From: Flavobacteriales bacterium
GTDB taxonomy: Bacteria > Bacteroidota > Bacteroidia > Flavobacteriales_E > Vicingaceae
Reading direction: 5' to 3'
Assembly (NCBI GenBank): GCA_020853105.1
Contig: JADYZM010000016.1
Coordinates: 1 to 43,429 of the forward strand
DNA: 43,429 nucleotides
Shown: positions 27,992-36,488 of the stretch, piece after piece
How the letters are laid out: every line of letters begins with the position of its first letter
How positions within the stretch are numbered: the first letter of the stretch is position 1
The notes under the pieces: model-generated
The model's input: only the letters and a program-made list of their open reading frames with translations
Told to the model about the DNA's origin: nothing
Databases searched by the model: none
Made by a program: the position numbers and the translations under genes

Positions 27992-29023
27992 TTACTTTCT
28001 GAGCCAACGAGGTAAAATAACAGCTCCAATAAATAAGTATGGATAATAACTAATAAACCGCCACAAAACCACCAAAAGTCCTGCAAGCCCAATAGGGATA
28101 AATTCCTGTAAAAATCCGTTAAATGCAAACTCTGCTATTCCTGAGCCACCTGGCGTTGGACTGATGAGCATGATTACCCACATTACCAATTGTCTTCCAT
28201 AGATTAAAAAATGACTGCTTACATCTGTAAACATTAAGATAATGAAATTTACTACCCAAAATCGGGCAGTCCATGAAAAGAAAGTAGCTGAAAAGGCTTT
28301 AATCCAAAACATATTGTTTTTTTCTTTAAGTTCCATAGATGTTTTTATCATGTCGTTTCCCATCTGAACCGTGTTTTTTCTCCATCTTTTTAAAATCCGA
28401 AAAGAAAAAGTGCTGAAGAGTAAATTTTTTATTCCTCTTGGATTAACAAAAACTCCGTATAGTATTAATGTGGTCAAAAGCACTATAAAACCATAACCCA
28501 CATAAAAAATTTCTTTGGTAGATATGTTAAAACCCATTATGTCTTTGGATAAATCCAGCGGAAACAAGTTTTCGGTACCAATAGTTAAAAGGATTACCGG
28601 AACAGTGAGTATATAAAACAATTCGTCTAAAAAAGCTGTTACCATAACCACAGCTGTACTTTTTCCCAGATTTATTTTCTCTTTATTCAAAATAAACATG
28701 GCAATACTGCTTCCTCCAACAACAGAAGGAGTAACAGCAGAAGCAAATTCCCACAACAGAATCACATCAAAGCTTTGTCGCCAGCTCAATTGATTATCTG
28801 TGAGAACCCGAATTCGATACATATATCCCAAATCTCTGATAACCATCATAAGCAACGCAACAAGCAGCCAGCCAAACATTTCTATTTTCCAATCGATTTG
28901 AACAAATGTGTTCCAGTCGGTTTTGCTCCAAAGCATATAGGCAGCAACCAAAAGCCCTATTGCAATGGGGGCAAAAACTTTTTTTACCGAGAAAACCTGA
29001 CTGGCTTCACTTGAATTGGACAT
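27992..29023 (-). CDS. YbhN/LPG-synthase-TM-type flippase-like membrane protein
   Basis: A 343-residue integral membrane protein with about eight hydrophobic segments. It belongs to the lysylphosphatidylglycerol synthase TM region family (UPF0104): IDWKIEMFGWLLVALLMM, RVLTDNQLSWRQSFDVILLWEFASAVTPSVVGGSS (residues about 73-107), TAFLDELFYILTVPV, and late SPTPGGSGIAEFAFNGFL. It has the membrane part only, with no C-terminal transferase domain. Members are thought to move lipids or lipid-linked intermediates; the substrate is unknown. The ATG at 29023 sits just below a 14-base inverted repeat (29038-29051). Confidence 0.88.
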   Translation of the reverse strand: MSNSSEASQVFSVKKVFAPIAIGLLVAAYMLWSKTDWNTFVQIDWKIEMFGWLLVALLMMVIRDLGYMYRIRVLTDNQLSWRQSFDVILLWEFASAVTPSVVGGSSIAMFILNKEKINLGKSTAVVMVTAFLDELFYILTVPVILLTIGTENLFPLDLSKDIMGFNISTKEIFYVGYGFIVLLTTLILYGVFVNPRGIKNLLFSTFSFRILKRWRKNTVQMGNDMIKTSMELKEKNNMFWIKAFSATFFSWTARFWVVNFIILMFTDVSSHFLIYGRQLVMWVIMLISPTPGGSGIAEFAFNGFLQEFIPIGLAGLLVVLWRFISYYPYLFIGAVILPRWLRK

Positions 29024-29037
29024 ATTTTTTTTAATAG

Positions 29038-29154
29038 TACTCCGAAGAGTAAGATTACTAAAATATTCTTGTGATTGTGATTATCCCCTGAAAAAAGAAG
29101 AGGACACAACTAAAATAGTAAAAATTACTACTAAAGTAGTATTTCAGGAGTAGT
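29038..29154. promoter_or_regulatory. Cluster of TACT/AGTA inverted repeats in a divergent intergenic region
   Basis: The 185-base gap between the YbhN gene and the T9SS gene holds TACTC-CGAA-GAGTA (29038-29051), an exact 16-base palindrome TACTACTAAAGTAGTA (29126-29141) and another GTAGT (29150-29154). No exact -7 box is seen on either strand here. This suggests regulator binding rather than a constitutive promoter. The regulator is unknown. Confidence 0.5.
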
Positions 29155-29208
29155 GCTTTTGTTTTTTCTTTGCTTTAAAAACTATTAACCCAATAAAATT
29201 TTAAGAAT

Positions 29209-30274
29209 ATGAAAAAAAATTACTTTCTCTTTTGTATTGCTTTCTTTAACGATACTTACAAATGCACAAATTGTTATTAACCAAGTAGATTTTTATTATG
29301 GTGAAGTTAACTTTCACCATCTTTCAGACACCAGCAATGGTACAACGGGTATTTCTCCAGGAAACTCAGGAACGAATCAAACATGGGATTTTTCTGCTTT
29401 TACCTCAGGAAACTTACAAGACTTACATTCAGATGGCTATACAAGTATATCTTCCGACCCTTTGTTTCCTACGGCAAATCTTAAGGCTACTGTAATAAGT
29501 AATATGCCAGGGTATAGCGCGACTAGAAATTTTTATTATAATATAAATCAAAATGGGTTTGATTATTTAGGATTAACATCTCAAGCATCTTATTCCGGAA
29601 CCACTTTTGATGAAATTGTATATGAAATTCCTTACGCTAGGCTATTACCTTTTCCTACACAGTATAGCACTACAAGCGTAAATAATTTTATACAAGAGCA
29701 ATATGGGTTGCAAACCCCAACATCACCTAGTGGTGTGGATTCGACACATAATAGATATTACAGAACTAATGATTTTGAATGTGATGGATGGGGGACGTTA
29801 ATTACTCCCTTTGGTTCATTTAATGCCTTAAGAGTGAAGAAAACGACATCAAATATTGATACATCATGGGCTAAAATAAATGGAGTTTGGGTTATGAGCA
29901 GCACTAACGGTACAGGTTTACCTCAAACAAGCTATCATTGGTATGCAGAAAACGGATTTGAATTAGCAAGTCTGCAGCTTTATTCTACTAGTAATCCCAA
30001 CTCATGGAAATATACTTTTAAATCGGAATTTCCTTTGACTGTTACAGAAAAGTCTGTTACATCAATTGAAGTATATCCAAACCCAACACATTCGATTTTG
30101 AACATTAACTCTGAAGAAAATTCCAAAATTTTAATACTAAACTTGTTGGGAGAAACTGTTGCTGAAGAGTATTTGAAGGTTGGAAATAACAGTATTGATG
30201 TTAGCCGCCTGAAAAATGGAATTTATTTTATTCAAACAGAGAAAGGAAATGTTTCAAAGTTTGTAAAAAATTAA
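29209..30274 (+). CDS. T9SS-sorted secreted protein, frameshifted in an A8 tract at its start
   Basis: The ATG at 29209 opens only 23 codons before a stop. If the run of eight A's at 29212-29219 had seven, the frame would read MKKITFSFVLLSLTILTNAQ, a good signal peptide, and continue without break to the stop at 30272-30274. As read, the long frame begins only at a TTG (29237), which would give a signal peptide that is too short. The mature part (about 340 residues) has no family that I recognise; it ends in a T9SS type A domain (IEVYPNPTHSILNI to KNGIYFIQTEKG). Either a sequencing error, slippage rescue or phase variation. The gene has its own terminator. Confidence 0.8.
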
Positions 30275-30313
30275 TCTTTGGTGTAGCTGATTCTGCTGTT
30301 GTTAAACACATTG

Positions 30314-30385
30314 AAAGCCTTGCTTATATGGCGAACTAGTTTTTCTACTTATGGAAAAACTAGTTTTCTTTTTTAGCAAGGCTTT
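30314..30385 (+). terminator. Nested double-stem terminator after the T9SS gene
   Basis: The inner stem is AACTAGTTTTT (30334-30344) with AAAAACTAGTT (30355-30365), followed by a T-rich stretch to 30374. An outer 11-bp stem, AAAGCCTTGCT (30314-30324) with AGCAAGGCTTT (30375-30385), encloses it. The inner part is a standard terminator; the outer arm is unusual. Bases 30386-30502 hold nothing that I can identify. Confidence 0.75.
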
Positions 30386-30502
30386 ATAGCTTTTTCGATA
30401 TAAAGTTAACCTTTTTAGCTACTTTCAAATCGTACTATTTTTTAGAAAACTTACAACAAATGTTTACAGCAACATTTATTAATTAAAGTCAATACAATTA
30501 AT

Positions 30503-30679
30503 TTACTTTGCTTGCCAGAAACATCTCTTTGGAGAAATAATCTTTCCTTCTGTTTTCAGGTCAGCCATTGCCTTATCAACAATTTTGCGGTCAAGGTTTG
30601 TTGGTTCAACAATTTTTCCGGCATTTAAAGGAACCCTTTCTTTTTTCATGGTTTCTAATACTTGTTTTTTTGCATCCAT
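30503..30679 (-). CDS. 58-residue winged-helix-like protein
   Basis: A short gene encoding 58 residues: MDAKKQVLETMKKERVPLN, then AGKIVEPTNLDRKIVDKAMA, then DLKTEGKIISPKRCFWQAK. The pattern (helix, KAGKI-type turn, helix, LKTEGKI, SPKRC ending) resembles small single-domain winged-helix or MarR-like proteins known in archaea and bacteria. Start ATG at 30679, 27 bases after an exact -7 box. The composition is highly charged and gene-like, and the start, promoter and stop are coherent. Role unknown, possibly DNA binding. Confidence 0.75.
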   Translation of the reverse strand: MDAKKQVLETMKKERVPLNAGKIVEPTNLDRKIVDKAMADLKTEGKIISPKRCFWQAK

Positions 30680-30706
30680 TTTTTAAAGTTAATTTTGATT
30701 AATTAT

Positions 30707-30714
30707 CAAAAATA
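30707..30714 (-). promoter_or_regulatory. -7 box TATTTTTG for the 58-residue gene
   Basis: An exact TAnnTTTG on the minus strand, 27 bases before the ATG at 30679. It supports the reality of the small gene. Confidence 0.5.
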
Positions 30715-30765
30715 CTTTTAAATAAGCATTTTATTATTAAGCTAGTCCATGAAATTTGTCTGCAA

Positions 30766-31672
30766 ATGACTAAGTTCAATATATCTAAAAATAACATACT
30801 CCTCCCGCACTTAGCCATTTTTGGAGCTAATTTAATTTATGGAATTAACTATTCCATTGCAAAAGACGTGATGCCTGCTTATGTGCAGCCATTTGTTTTT
30901 ATTTTCTATCGAGTTTTGGGTGCTTTGCTTTTGTTTAGTGCAATTGCATTGTATTTTAAGGAGCGTATAGAAAAAAAAGACATTCTTCTAATGGCTATTT
31001 GTGGTTTTTTTGGTGTAGGATTTAATCAACTTACTTTTTTTTATGGGTTGAATCTGACAACACCGATAAATGCAGGAATAATAATGATTTCAAATCCGGT
31101 GCTAGTACTTTTGGCTTCGGCTTTTTTACTCAAAACAAAAATTACGTTTTCAAAAATATTTGGATTAATCTTGGGTATCATCGGTGCCTTATTAATTTTG
31201 TTATTTAAAGACGGATTTTCATTCGGTTCAACTACTTGGGTGGGAGATATTTTTATATTACTCAACTCTGCATCTTATGCTGTTTATCTGGTATTGGTAA
31301 AACCATTAATGAGCAAATACAAACCCATAACGGTTGTAACATGGGTTTTTGGCTTTGGATTTATTGTGGTAGCTCCTTTTGGCCTTTCAGAAATTGCTTC
31401 AATCGAATGGAGCAGCTTTCCTCTGGACATTTGGTGGAAATTTGCGTTTGTTATTGTTGCCACTACATTTCTAACCTACTTGTTTAATATGTATGGATTA
31501 AACAAACTTAGCCCATCAGCAGTATCATCATATATATTTGCAACCTGTTTTTGCAGCTATATTTGCTGTGATTTTAGGAAAAGATAATATCACTTGGATA
31601 AAAATTATTTCGGCAATATTAATTTGTTCAGGAGTTTATCTGGTCAGCAAAACCGATAAGCAATTGAGATAA
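30766..31672 (+). pseudogene. EamA/DMT-family permease, frameshifted near the 3' end
   Basis: Ten-helix drug/metabolite transporter of the EamA type. Residues 1-255 are intact (LAIFGANLIYGINYSIAKDV, GVGFNQLTFFYGLNLT, NPVLVLLASAFLL, NSASYAVYLVLVKPLM). After SPSAVSSYI the frame breaks and stops at 31587. A second frame from 31538 reads LQPVFAAIFAVILGKD and IISAILICSGVYLVSKTD to a stop at 31670-31672, which is the normal end of the family. Loss of one T or gain of TA in the (AT)4 tract at 31530-31537 would join them. Either a real mutation removing the last helix or a sequence error. Substrate unknown. Confidence 0.85.
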
Positions 31673-31677
31673 AACAA

Positions 31678-31703
31678 CAAAGGCTGTTTTTAAACAGCCT
31701 TTG
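31678..31703. terminator. Bidirectional terminator between the EamA gene and sucB
   Basis: A perfect 12-bp inverted repeat, CAAAGGCTGTTT with AAACAGCCTTTG, separated by two bases, lies between the convergent stops. T-runs flank it on both strands. Confidence 0.85.
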
Positions 31704-31707
31704 AATT

Positions 31708-32937
31708 TTATAAGTTCAACAAAAATTCTTCCGGATTTTTTCCTCCAAAAATAATTTTTGCAGGGTTTTCAAGCATTTCTTTTACTTTGTATAAAAATCC
31801 AACAGATTCTTTCCCATCAATGATTCTATGGTCATAGCTCAGGGCAACATACATCACAGGTCTGATTTCTACTTTTCCGTCAACAGCAACAGGTCGGTCA
31901 ACAATGTTGTGCATTCCTAATATTGCACTTTGTGGTGGGTTGATGATTGGTGTGCTCAACATTGAACCAAAAACACCACCGTTAGTGATTGTAAATGTTC
32001 CGCCTTCCATATCTGAAATGTCAATTTTTCCTTCTCTTGCTTTGATTGCCAAGCGTTTTATTTCTGTTTCAATCTCTGCCAAGCTCATCTGTTCGGCATT
32101 TCGCAACACAGGAACCATTAAGCCTTTTGGTGAGCTGACAGCAATACCAACATCGGCATAGTTAAAGCTAACCATTTGGTCGCCATCAATCATAGAGTTT
32201 ACAGCAGGAAATTGTCTGAGAGCCTCTGTAACTGCCTTTGTAAAGAAAGACATAAAGCCAAGATTAACCCCATGTTTTTCTTTGAATGCGTCTTTGTATT
32301 TGTTGCGTAAATCCATCAAGGGTTTCATGTCCACTTCATTGAATGTAGTGAGCATTGCTGTTTCGTTTTTTACTGAAACTAAACGAGAAGCAATTTTCCG
32401 TCTCAGCATACTCATTTTTTCACTGCTGCTCTCTCGTGTCCCGCCCCAACCTGAAATTGCATCTGGTGAGATACCACTTGTCAAATATGCTTCAATATCT
32501 GCTTTTGTGATTTTTCCATGAGAACCCGATCCTTGAATTTTAATCGTGTTTACTTCGTTTTTAGCAATCATTTCTTTTGCTAAAGGAGTTGCTTTAACGT
32601 CTTTTTTTGCAGGCATTGGATTTGGAACTACTTCTGCCTTTTTAGTTTCGACAACAGCGGGTTCAACTTTTACTTTTGGAGTTGCATTTGCTGGTCGTTT
32701 TGCTTTTGTGTCAATTAAACAAACCACAGAGCCTACTTTAACCACATCACCTTCAGAAGCTTTTAAGGTTATTATTCCCGAATCTTCAGCGGGTAGTTCG
32801 AGTGTTGCTTTGTCTGAGTCAACTTCTGCAATTGCTTGGTCTTTTTCTACATAATCTCCGTTGGCTACCAGCCATCTTGCAATTTCAACCTCTGTTATTG
32901 ATTCTCCCGGTGAGGGAACTTTCATTTCTATTGCCAT
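31708..32937 (-). CDS. sucB: Dihydrolipoyl succinyltransferase, E2 of 2-oxoglutarate dehydrogenase
   Basis: A 409-residue E2 enzyme. The N-terminal lipoyl domain carries the lipoylated Lys43 in [14 protein letters not shown] linker with a peripheral subunit-binding domain follows ([31 protein letters not shown], about residues 115-152), then the catalytic domain with [23 protein letters not shown] and the active-site [12 protein letters not shown] near the end. Transfers succinyl groups to CoA. It starts 16 bases after the sucA stop. E3 is not in the window. Confidence 0.96.
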   Translation of the reverse strand: MAIEMKVPSPGESITEVEIARWLVANGDYVEKDQAIAEVDSDKATLELPAEDSGIITLKASEGDVVKVGSVVCLIDTKAKRPANATPKVKVEPAVVETKKAEVVPNPMPAKKDVKATPLAKEMIAKNEVNTIKIQGSGSHGKITKADIEAYLTSGISPDAISGWGGTRESSSEKMSMLRRKIASRLVSVKNETAMLTTFNEVDMKPLMDLRNKYKDAFKEKHGVNLGFMSFFTKAVTEALRQFPAVNSMIDGDQMVSFNYADVGIAVSSPKGLMVPVLRNAEQMSLAEIETEIKRLAIKAREGKIDISDMEGGTFTITNGGVFGSMLSTPIINPPQSAILGMHNIVDRPVAVDGKVEIRPVMYVALSYDHRIIDGKESVGFLYKVKEMLENPAKIIFGGKNPEEFLLNL

Positions 32938-32953
32938 GTCTCAATTTTGAGTT

Positions 32954-35674
32954 TTATATTTTTACTAAAGAGTTTTCAAATACTTTGTTAATAATTGCAT
33001 TGTGACGTTTCACGTGCATTTTTGATGAACCTGTTGCTGGAGCTCCACTCTCGGCAAGAGCAATTACTTCGAGTTTTACTGTTATAAAATGACGCAACAT
33101 AAATGTCCAAGCGCCCATGTTTTCAGGTTCTTCTTGTGCCCAAATGAATTTTTTTGCTTTGGTGTACTTTGCAAGAATTTTATCCAGTTGTTTTTGAGGA
33201 AGTGGATAAAGCTGTTCAACTCTTACCAAAGCAATGTTTGGAGCACCTCCAATTTCTTCTTTTTTTGCGAGTAAATCGTAATAAAATTTACCTGTACAGA
33301 ACACTACGGTATCAACATTTTTAGCTGATACAGCCGGGTCGTCAATAACTTGTTGGAATGAGCCTGCTGCCATTTCTTCAATTGGAGAAACGCATTTTGG
33401 ATGACGCAACAAGCTTTTTGGAGTAAATACCACCAATGGTTTTCTGAATTTTCGTTTCAATTGACTCCTCAACAAATGAAAATAGTTTGCTGGTGTCGTG
33501 CAATCGGCAACTATCATATTGTCTTCCGCACACAATTGTAAAAATCGTTCCATTCTTCCGCTTGAATGCTCAGCTCCTTGTCCTTCATATCCGTGAGGCA
33601 AAAGCATTATTAATCCGTTTTGAATCATCCATTTTTCTTCGGCAGCAGTCAAAAACTGGTCTATAACAATTTGGGCTCCGTTATTGAAATCTCCAAATTG
33701 AGCTTCCCAAATGGTTAATCCGTGTGGGGTAGCCATTCCGTATCCGTATTCAAAGCCTAATACACCATATTCTGATAATAGAGAATTATAAATATAGAAT
33801 GGGGCTTGCTTTGATGATATATTTTTTAATGGAACATATTCTTCTTCCGAATCTTCAACTTTTACTACCGCATGGCGATGAGAGAAAGTTCCTCTTTCAA
33901 CATCTTGCCCTGATATTCGAACCAAATGACCTTCTTCGAGCAATGTGGCATAAGCTAACAACTCACCCATTGCCCAATCGAGTTGATTAGTTTCAGTAAT
34001 CATTTTTGTACGGTCGTCAAAAAGTTTTACGATTTTATTAATGAATTTTTTATCTTTTGGAAGTGAGCTTATTTTTTTGGCTATTTCAGTCAGTTTTTTC
34101 TTGTCAAAAGTACTGTCAACTGATTTTTCTAAATCGCCGGGTTTACTGTATTCAACATCTTTCCATGTACGTCTGAGAAACTGTGTTATTTTTGCTTTTT
34201 CTATTTGTTTAGATTCCTCCAACCTGTCTTGAAGCATGGTTTCAAACTCTTTTTCAAGAATTTTAGCTTCGCTTTCTGATACAATTCCTTCAGCAACCAA
34301 CCGCTTCATATAAATATCTCTTGGGTTAGGATGAGTGCTGATGGCTTTATATAAGATAGGTTGGGTAAAACGAGGTTCATCGCCCTCGTTATGTCCGTAT
34401 TTTCTATATCCCAATATGTCGATAAATACATCTTTGTGAAAAGCTTGACGATATTCTACGGCAAACTTAACGGCTTCAACAACAGCTTCAACATCATCAC
34501 CATTTACGTGTAAAACCGGTGATAGTGTAACTTTAGCAACATCAGTACAGTAGGTGCTTGAACGAGCGTCTAAATAATTGGTTGTAAACCCGATTTGGTT
34601 ATTTACCACAAGATGTATTGAGCCTCCGGTTCGATAGCCGTCTAATTGAGCCATTTGGATAACCTCATAAACAATACCTTGACCGGCTATGGCTGCATCA
34701 CCATGAATGATGATTGGAACAATTTTACTTTCTTCTTTTAAATATAAATCAATTTTTGAACGTGTGATACCTTCAACTACAGGTGCCACAACTTCGAGGT
34801 GCGAAGGGTTTGGGGCAAGAGTCATGTGAATTTTGTGCCCATGGTCTGAAGTAACGTCGCACGAATACCCTAAATGGTATTTCACATCGCCGTCAAAAAG
34901 ATTGTCTTCGTATTCTTTTCCTTCAAATTCACTAAAAATATTTTCGTAGGATTTGTTGAAAATATTAGCCAAAACATTAAGTCTTCCACGGTGTGCCATT
35001 CCCATTATAAACTCTTTGATGCCAAAATCGGCTCCATGCTCAACCAAAGCGTCTAAGGCTGGTATTAAGGCTTCATTACCTTCAAGTGAGAATCGCTTTT
35101 GCCCAACAAATTTCTTGTGTAAAAATTGTTCAAATACAACCGCCTGATTCAATTTATGCAGAATATGTTTCTTCTCTGCAACATCAATTGTTGATTTTCT
35201 GTTGCGTTCAATTCTTTCTTTTATCCACGAAACTTCTTCGGGTTTACGAATATACATGAATTCAACTCCAATTGATTGACAATAGGTTTTATCTAAATGT
35301 TCAATAATTTTTTTAAGAGAAGCAGCTCCTAACCCTAAATCGTTGCCGGCTTGAAATACAGTTTCTAAATCTGCATTTGTTAATCCAAAATTTTCTATTG
35401 CAAGAGTTGGAGAATAGGGTCTTCTAGCTCTAACGGGGTTGGTTTTAGTAAACAAATGCCCCCTAGAACGGTAGGCATTAATCAGTTCTATAACTTTAAA
35501 TTCTTTATCGAATCCTTCAGGAAGTTCTGTGTCGTAGTTTTTACGGGCAAATTCAAAACCTTCAAAAAATTTTCTCCAACCTTCTCCAACATTATCAGGA
35601 TTGTTTAAGAACTGTTGGTAGTACTCTTCAATTGCAGAAACATCTGCGTTGCTTAAATAGGAATGTTTATCCAT
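32954..35674 (-). CDS. sucA: 2-oxoglutarate dehydrogenase E1
   Basis: A 906-residue thiamine-diphosphate E1 enzyme that decarboxylates 2-oxoglutarate and passes succinyl to SucB. The N-terminal SAIEEYYQQFLNNPDNVGEGWRKFFEG (about residues 14-40), GMAHRGRLNVLANI, SHLEVVAPVVEG, the TPP site GDAAIAGQGIVYE, FTTNYLDARSS and the C-terminal YGYGMATPHGLTIWEAQFGDF are all present. Normal length. The ATG at 35674 has a -7 box 26 bases upstream. Operon sucA-sucB. Confidence 0.97.
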   Translation of the reverse strand: MDKHSYLSNADVSAIEEYYQQFLNNPDNVGEGWRKFFEGFEFARKNYDTELPEGFDKEFKVIELINAYRSRGHLFTKTNPVRARRPYSPTLAIENFGLTNADLETVFQAGNDLGLGAASLKKIIEHLDKTYCQSIGVEFMYIRKPEEVSWIKERIERNRKSTIDVAEKKHILHKLNQAVVFEQFLHKKFVGQKRFSLEGNEALIPALDALVEHGADFGIKEFIMGMAHRGRLNVLANIFNKSYENIFSEFEGKEYEDNLFDGDVKYHLGYSCDVTSDHGHKIHMTLAPNPSHLEVVAPVVEGITRSKIDLYLKEESKIVPIIIHGDAAIAGQGIVYEVIQMAQLDGYRTGGSIHLVVNNQIGFTTNYLDARSSTYCTDVAKVTLSPVLHVNGDDVEAVVEAVKFAVEYRQAFHKDVFIDILGYRKYGHNEGDEPRFTQPILYKAISTHPNPRDIYMKRLVAEGIVSESEAKILEKEFETMLQDRLEESKQIEKAKITQFLRRTWKDVEYSKPGDLEKSVDSTFDKKKLTEIAKKISSLPKDKKFINKIVKLFDDRTKMITETNQLDWAMGELLAYATLLEEGHLVRISGQDVERGTFSHRHAVVKVEDSEEEYVPLKNISSKQAPFYIYNSLLSEYGVLGFEYGYGMATPHGLTIWEAQFGDFNNGAQIVIDQFLTAAEEKWMIQNGLIMLLPHGYEGQGAEHSSGRMERFLQLCAEDNMIVADCTTPANYFHLLRSQLKRKFRKPLVVFTPKSLLRHPKCVSPIEEMAAGSFQQVIDDPAVSAKNVDTVVFCTGKFYYDLLAKKEEIGGAPNIALVRVEQLYPLPQKQLDKILAKYTKAKKFIWAQEEPENMGAWTFMLRHFITVKLEVIALAESGAPATGSSKMHVKRHNAIINKVFENSLVKI

Positions 35675-35700
35675 GATTAAATTTGATGATAATCAATTGA

Positions 35701-35708
35701 CAAAGGTA
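35701..35708 (-). promoter_or_regulatory. -7 box TACCTTTG for sucAB
   Basis: An exact TAnnTTTG on the minus strand, 26 bases before the sucA ATG. A TTTG lies 15 bases further upstream, closer than the usual spacing. Confidence 0.55.
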
Positions 35709-35843
35709 TTAAATAATTAATGTCAAAGCACCTTATTTTTGTAAAAAAGATAGGGTATAGAGATAATTTTTAATAAATTTCTTTAAACAGATAAAAAGAC
35801 TATTTTTACAAGGTTGTGTGAGTGGGTTAATACCAAAGAATCT

Positions 35844-36485
35844 ATGAAAACAAAGTTAAATATATATCTTGCTGACGACCATAACATTGTAGCACAAGGT
35901 TTAGCATCAATATTTCGTCAAATTCCTGAAGTGGGGGAAATAGAAATTTTTCAGAATGGTAAGAATTTGTTTGATGCTTGTTTGATAAAACAACCCGATG
36001 TGGTTTTTTTAGATATAGAAATGCCGGTTTGGGACGGGAGAAAAACACTTGTTGAACTAAAAAAAAGATTTCCTGATTTACGTTGCAACATGCTGTCGAT
36101 GAACAATGAAAAGGCAATTATTGACGATTGTATTAGTAAAGGGGCTTCTGGGTATTTAAGTAAAGATTGTACATTGGAGGAATTACATGAAGCTATAATA
36201 AAAGAAAACGAGATATATTTTTCGAAAGAGGTATTAAAACACCTTAGCGGATATGGAAAAACAAAAGGTGAGCAACAATTTGTATTGAATGAACCATTGA
36301 CAGAAAGAGAAGTTGAGGTACTTACTCTTTTGTGTGATGGGTTATCTCCAAAGGAAATTGCCGACAAAATGTATTTAAGCCCAAGAACTGTAGAAACACA
36401 CAAAACAGCCATTATGCAAAAATTTGATGTGAATTCGGTTGGTAAGCTAATTAGTGTGGCAATTAAAAATAAAATTGTAAAGTAA
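35844..36485 (+). CDS. NarL/LuxR-family response regulator
   Basis: A 213-residue response regulator. Receiver domain: acidic pocket D11-D12, phosphoacceptor D57 in VFLDIEMP, switch Ser near MLSM, and Lys in YLSKD. C-terminal LuxR-type HTH (residues about 148-213): LTEREVEVLTLLCDGLSPKE, then MYLSPRTVETHKTAIMQKF. The start is the ATG at 35844 (MKTKLNIYLADDHN); the frame is open from a TTG at 35814 but those residues are not domain-like. A near-match -7 box TATTTTTA lies at 35801-35808. The kinase gene follows after 3 bases and is its evident partner. Confidence 0.92.
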   Translation: MKTKLNIYLADDHNIVAQGLASIFRQIPEVGEIEIFQNGKNLFDACLIKQPDVVFLDIEMPVWDGRKTLVELKKRFPDLRCNMLSMNNEKAIIDDCISKGASGYLSKDCTLEELHEAIIKENEIYFSKEVLKHLSGYGKTKGEQQFVLNEPLTEREVEVLTLLCDGLSPKEIADKMYLSPRTVETHKTAIMQKFDVNSVGKLISVAIKNKIVK

Positions 36486-36488
36486 CAC

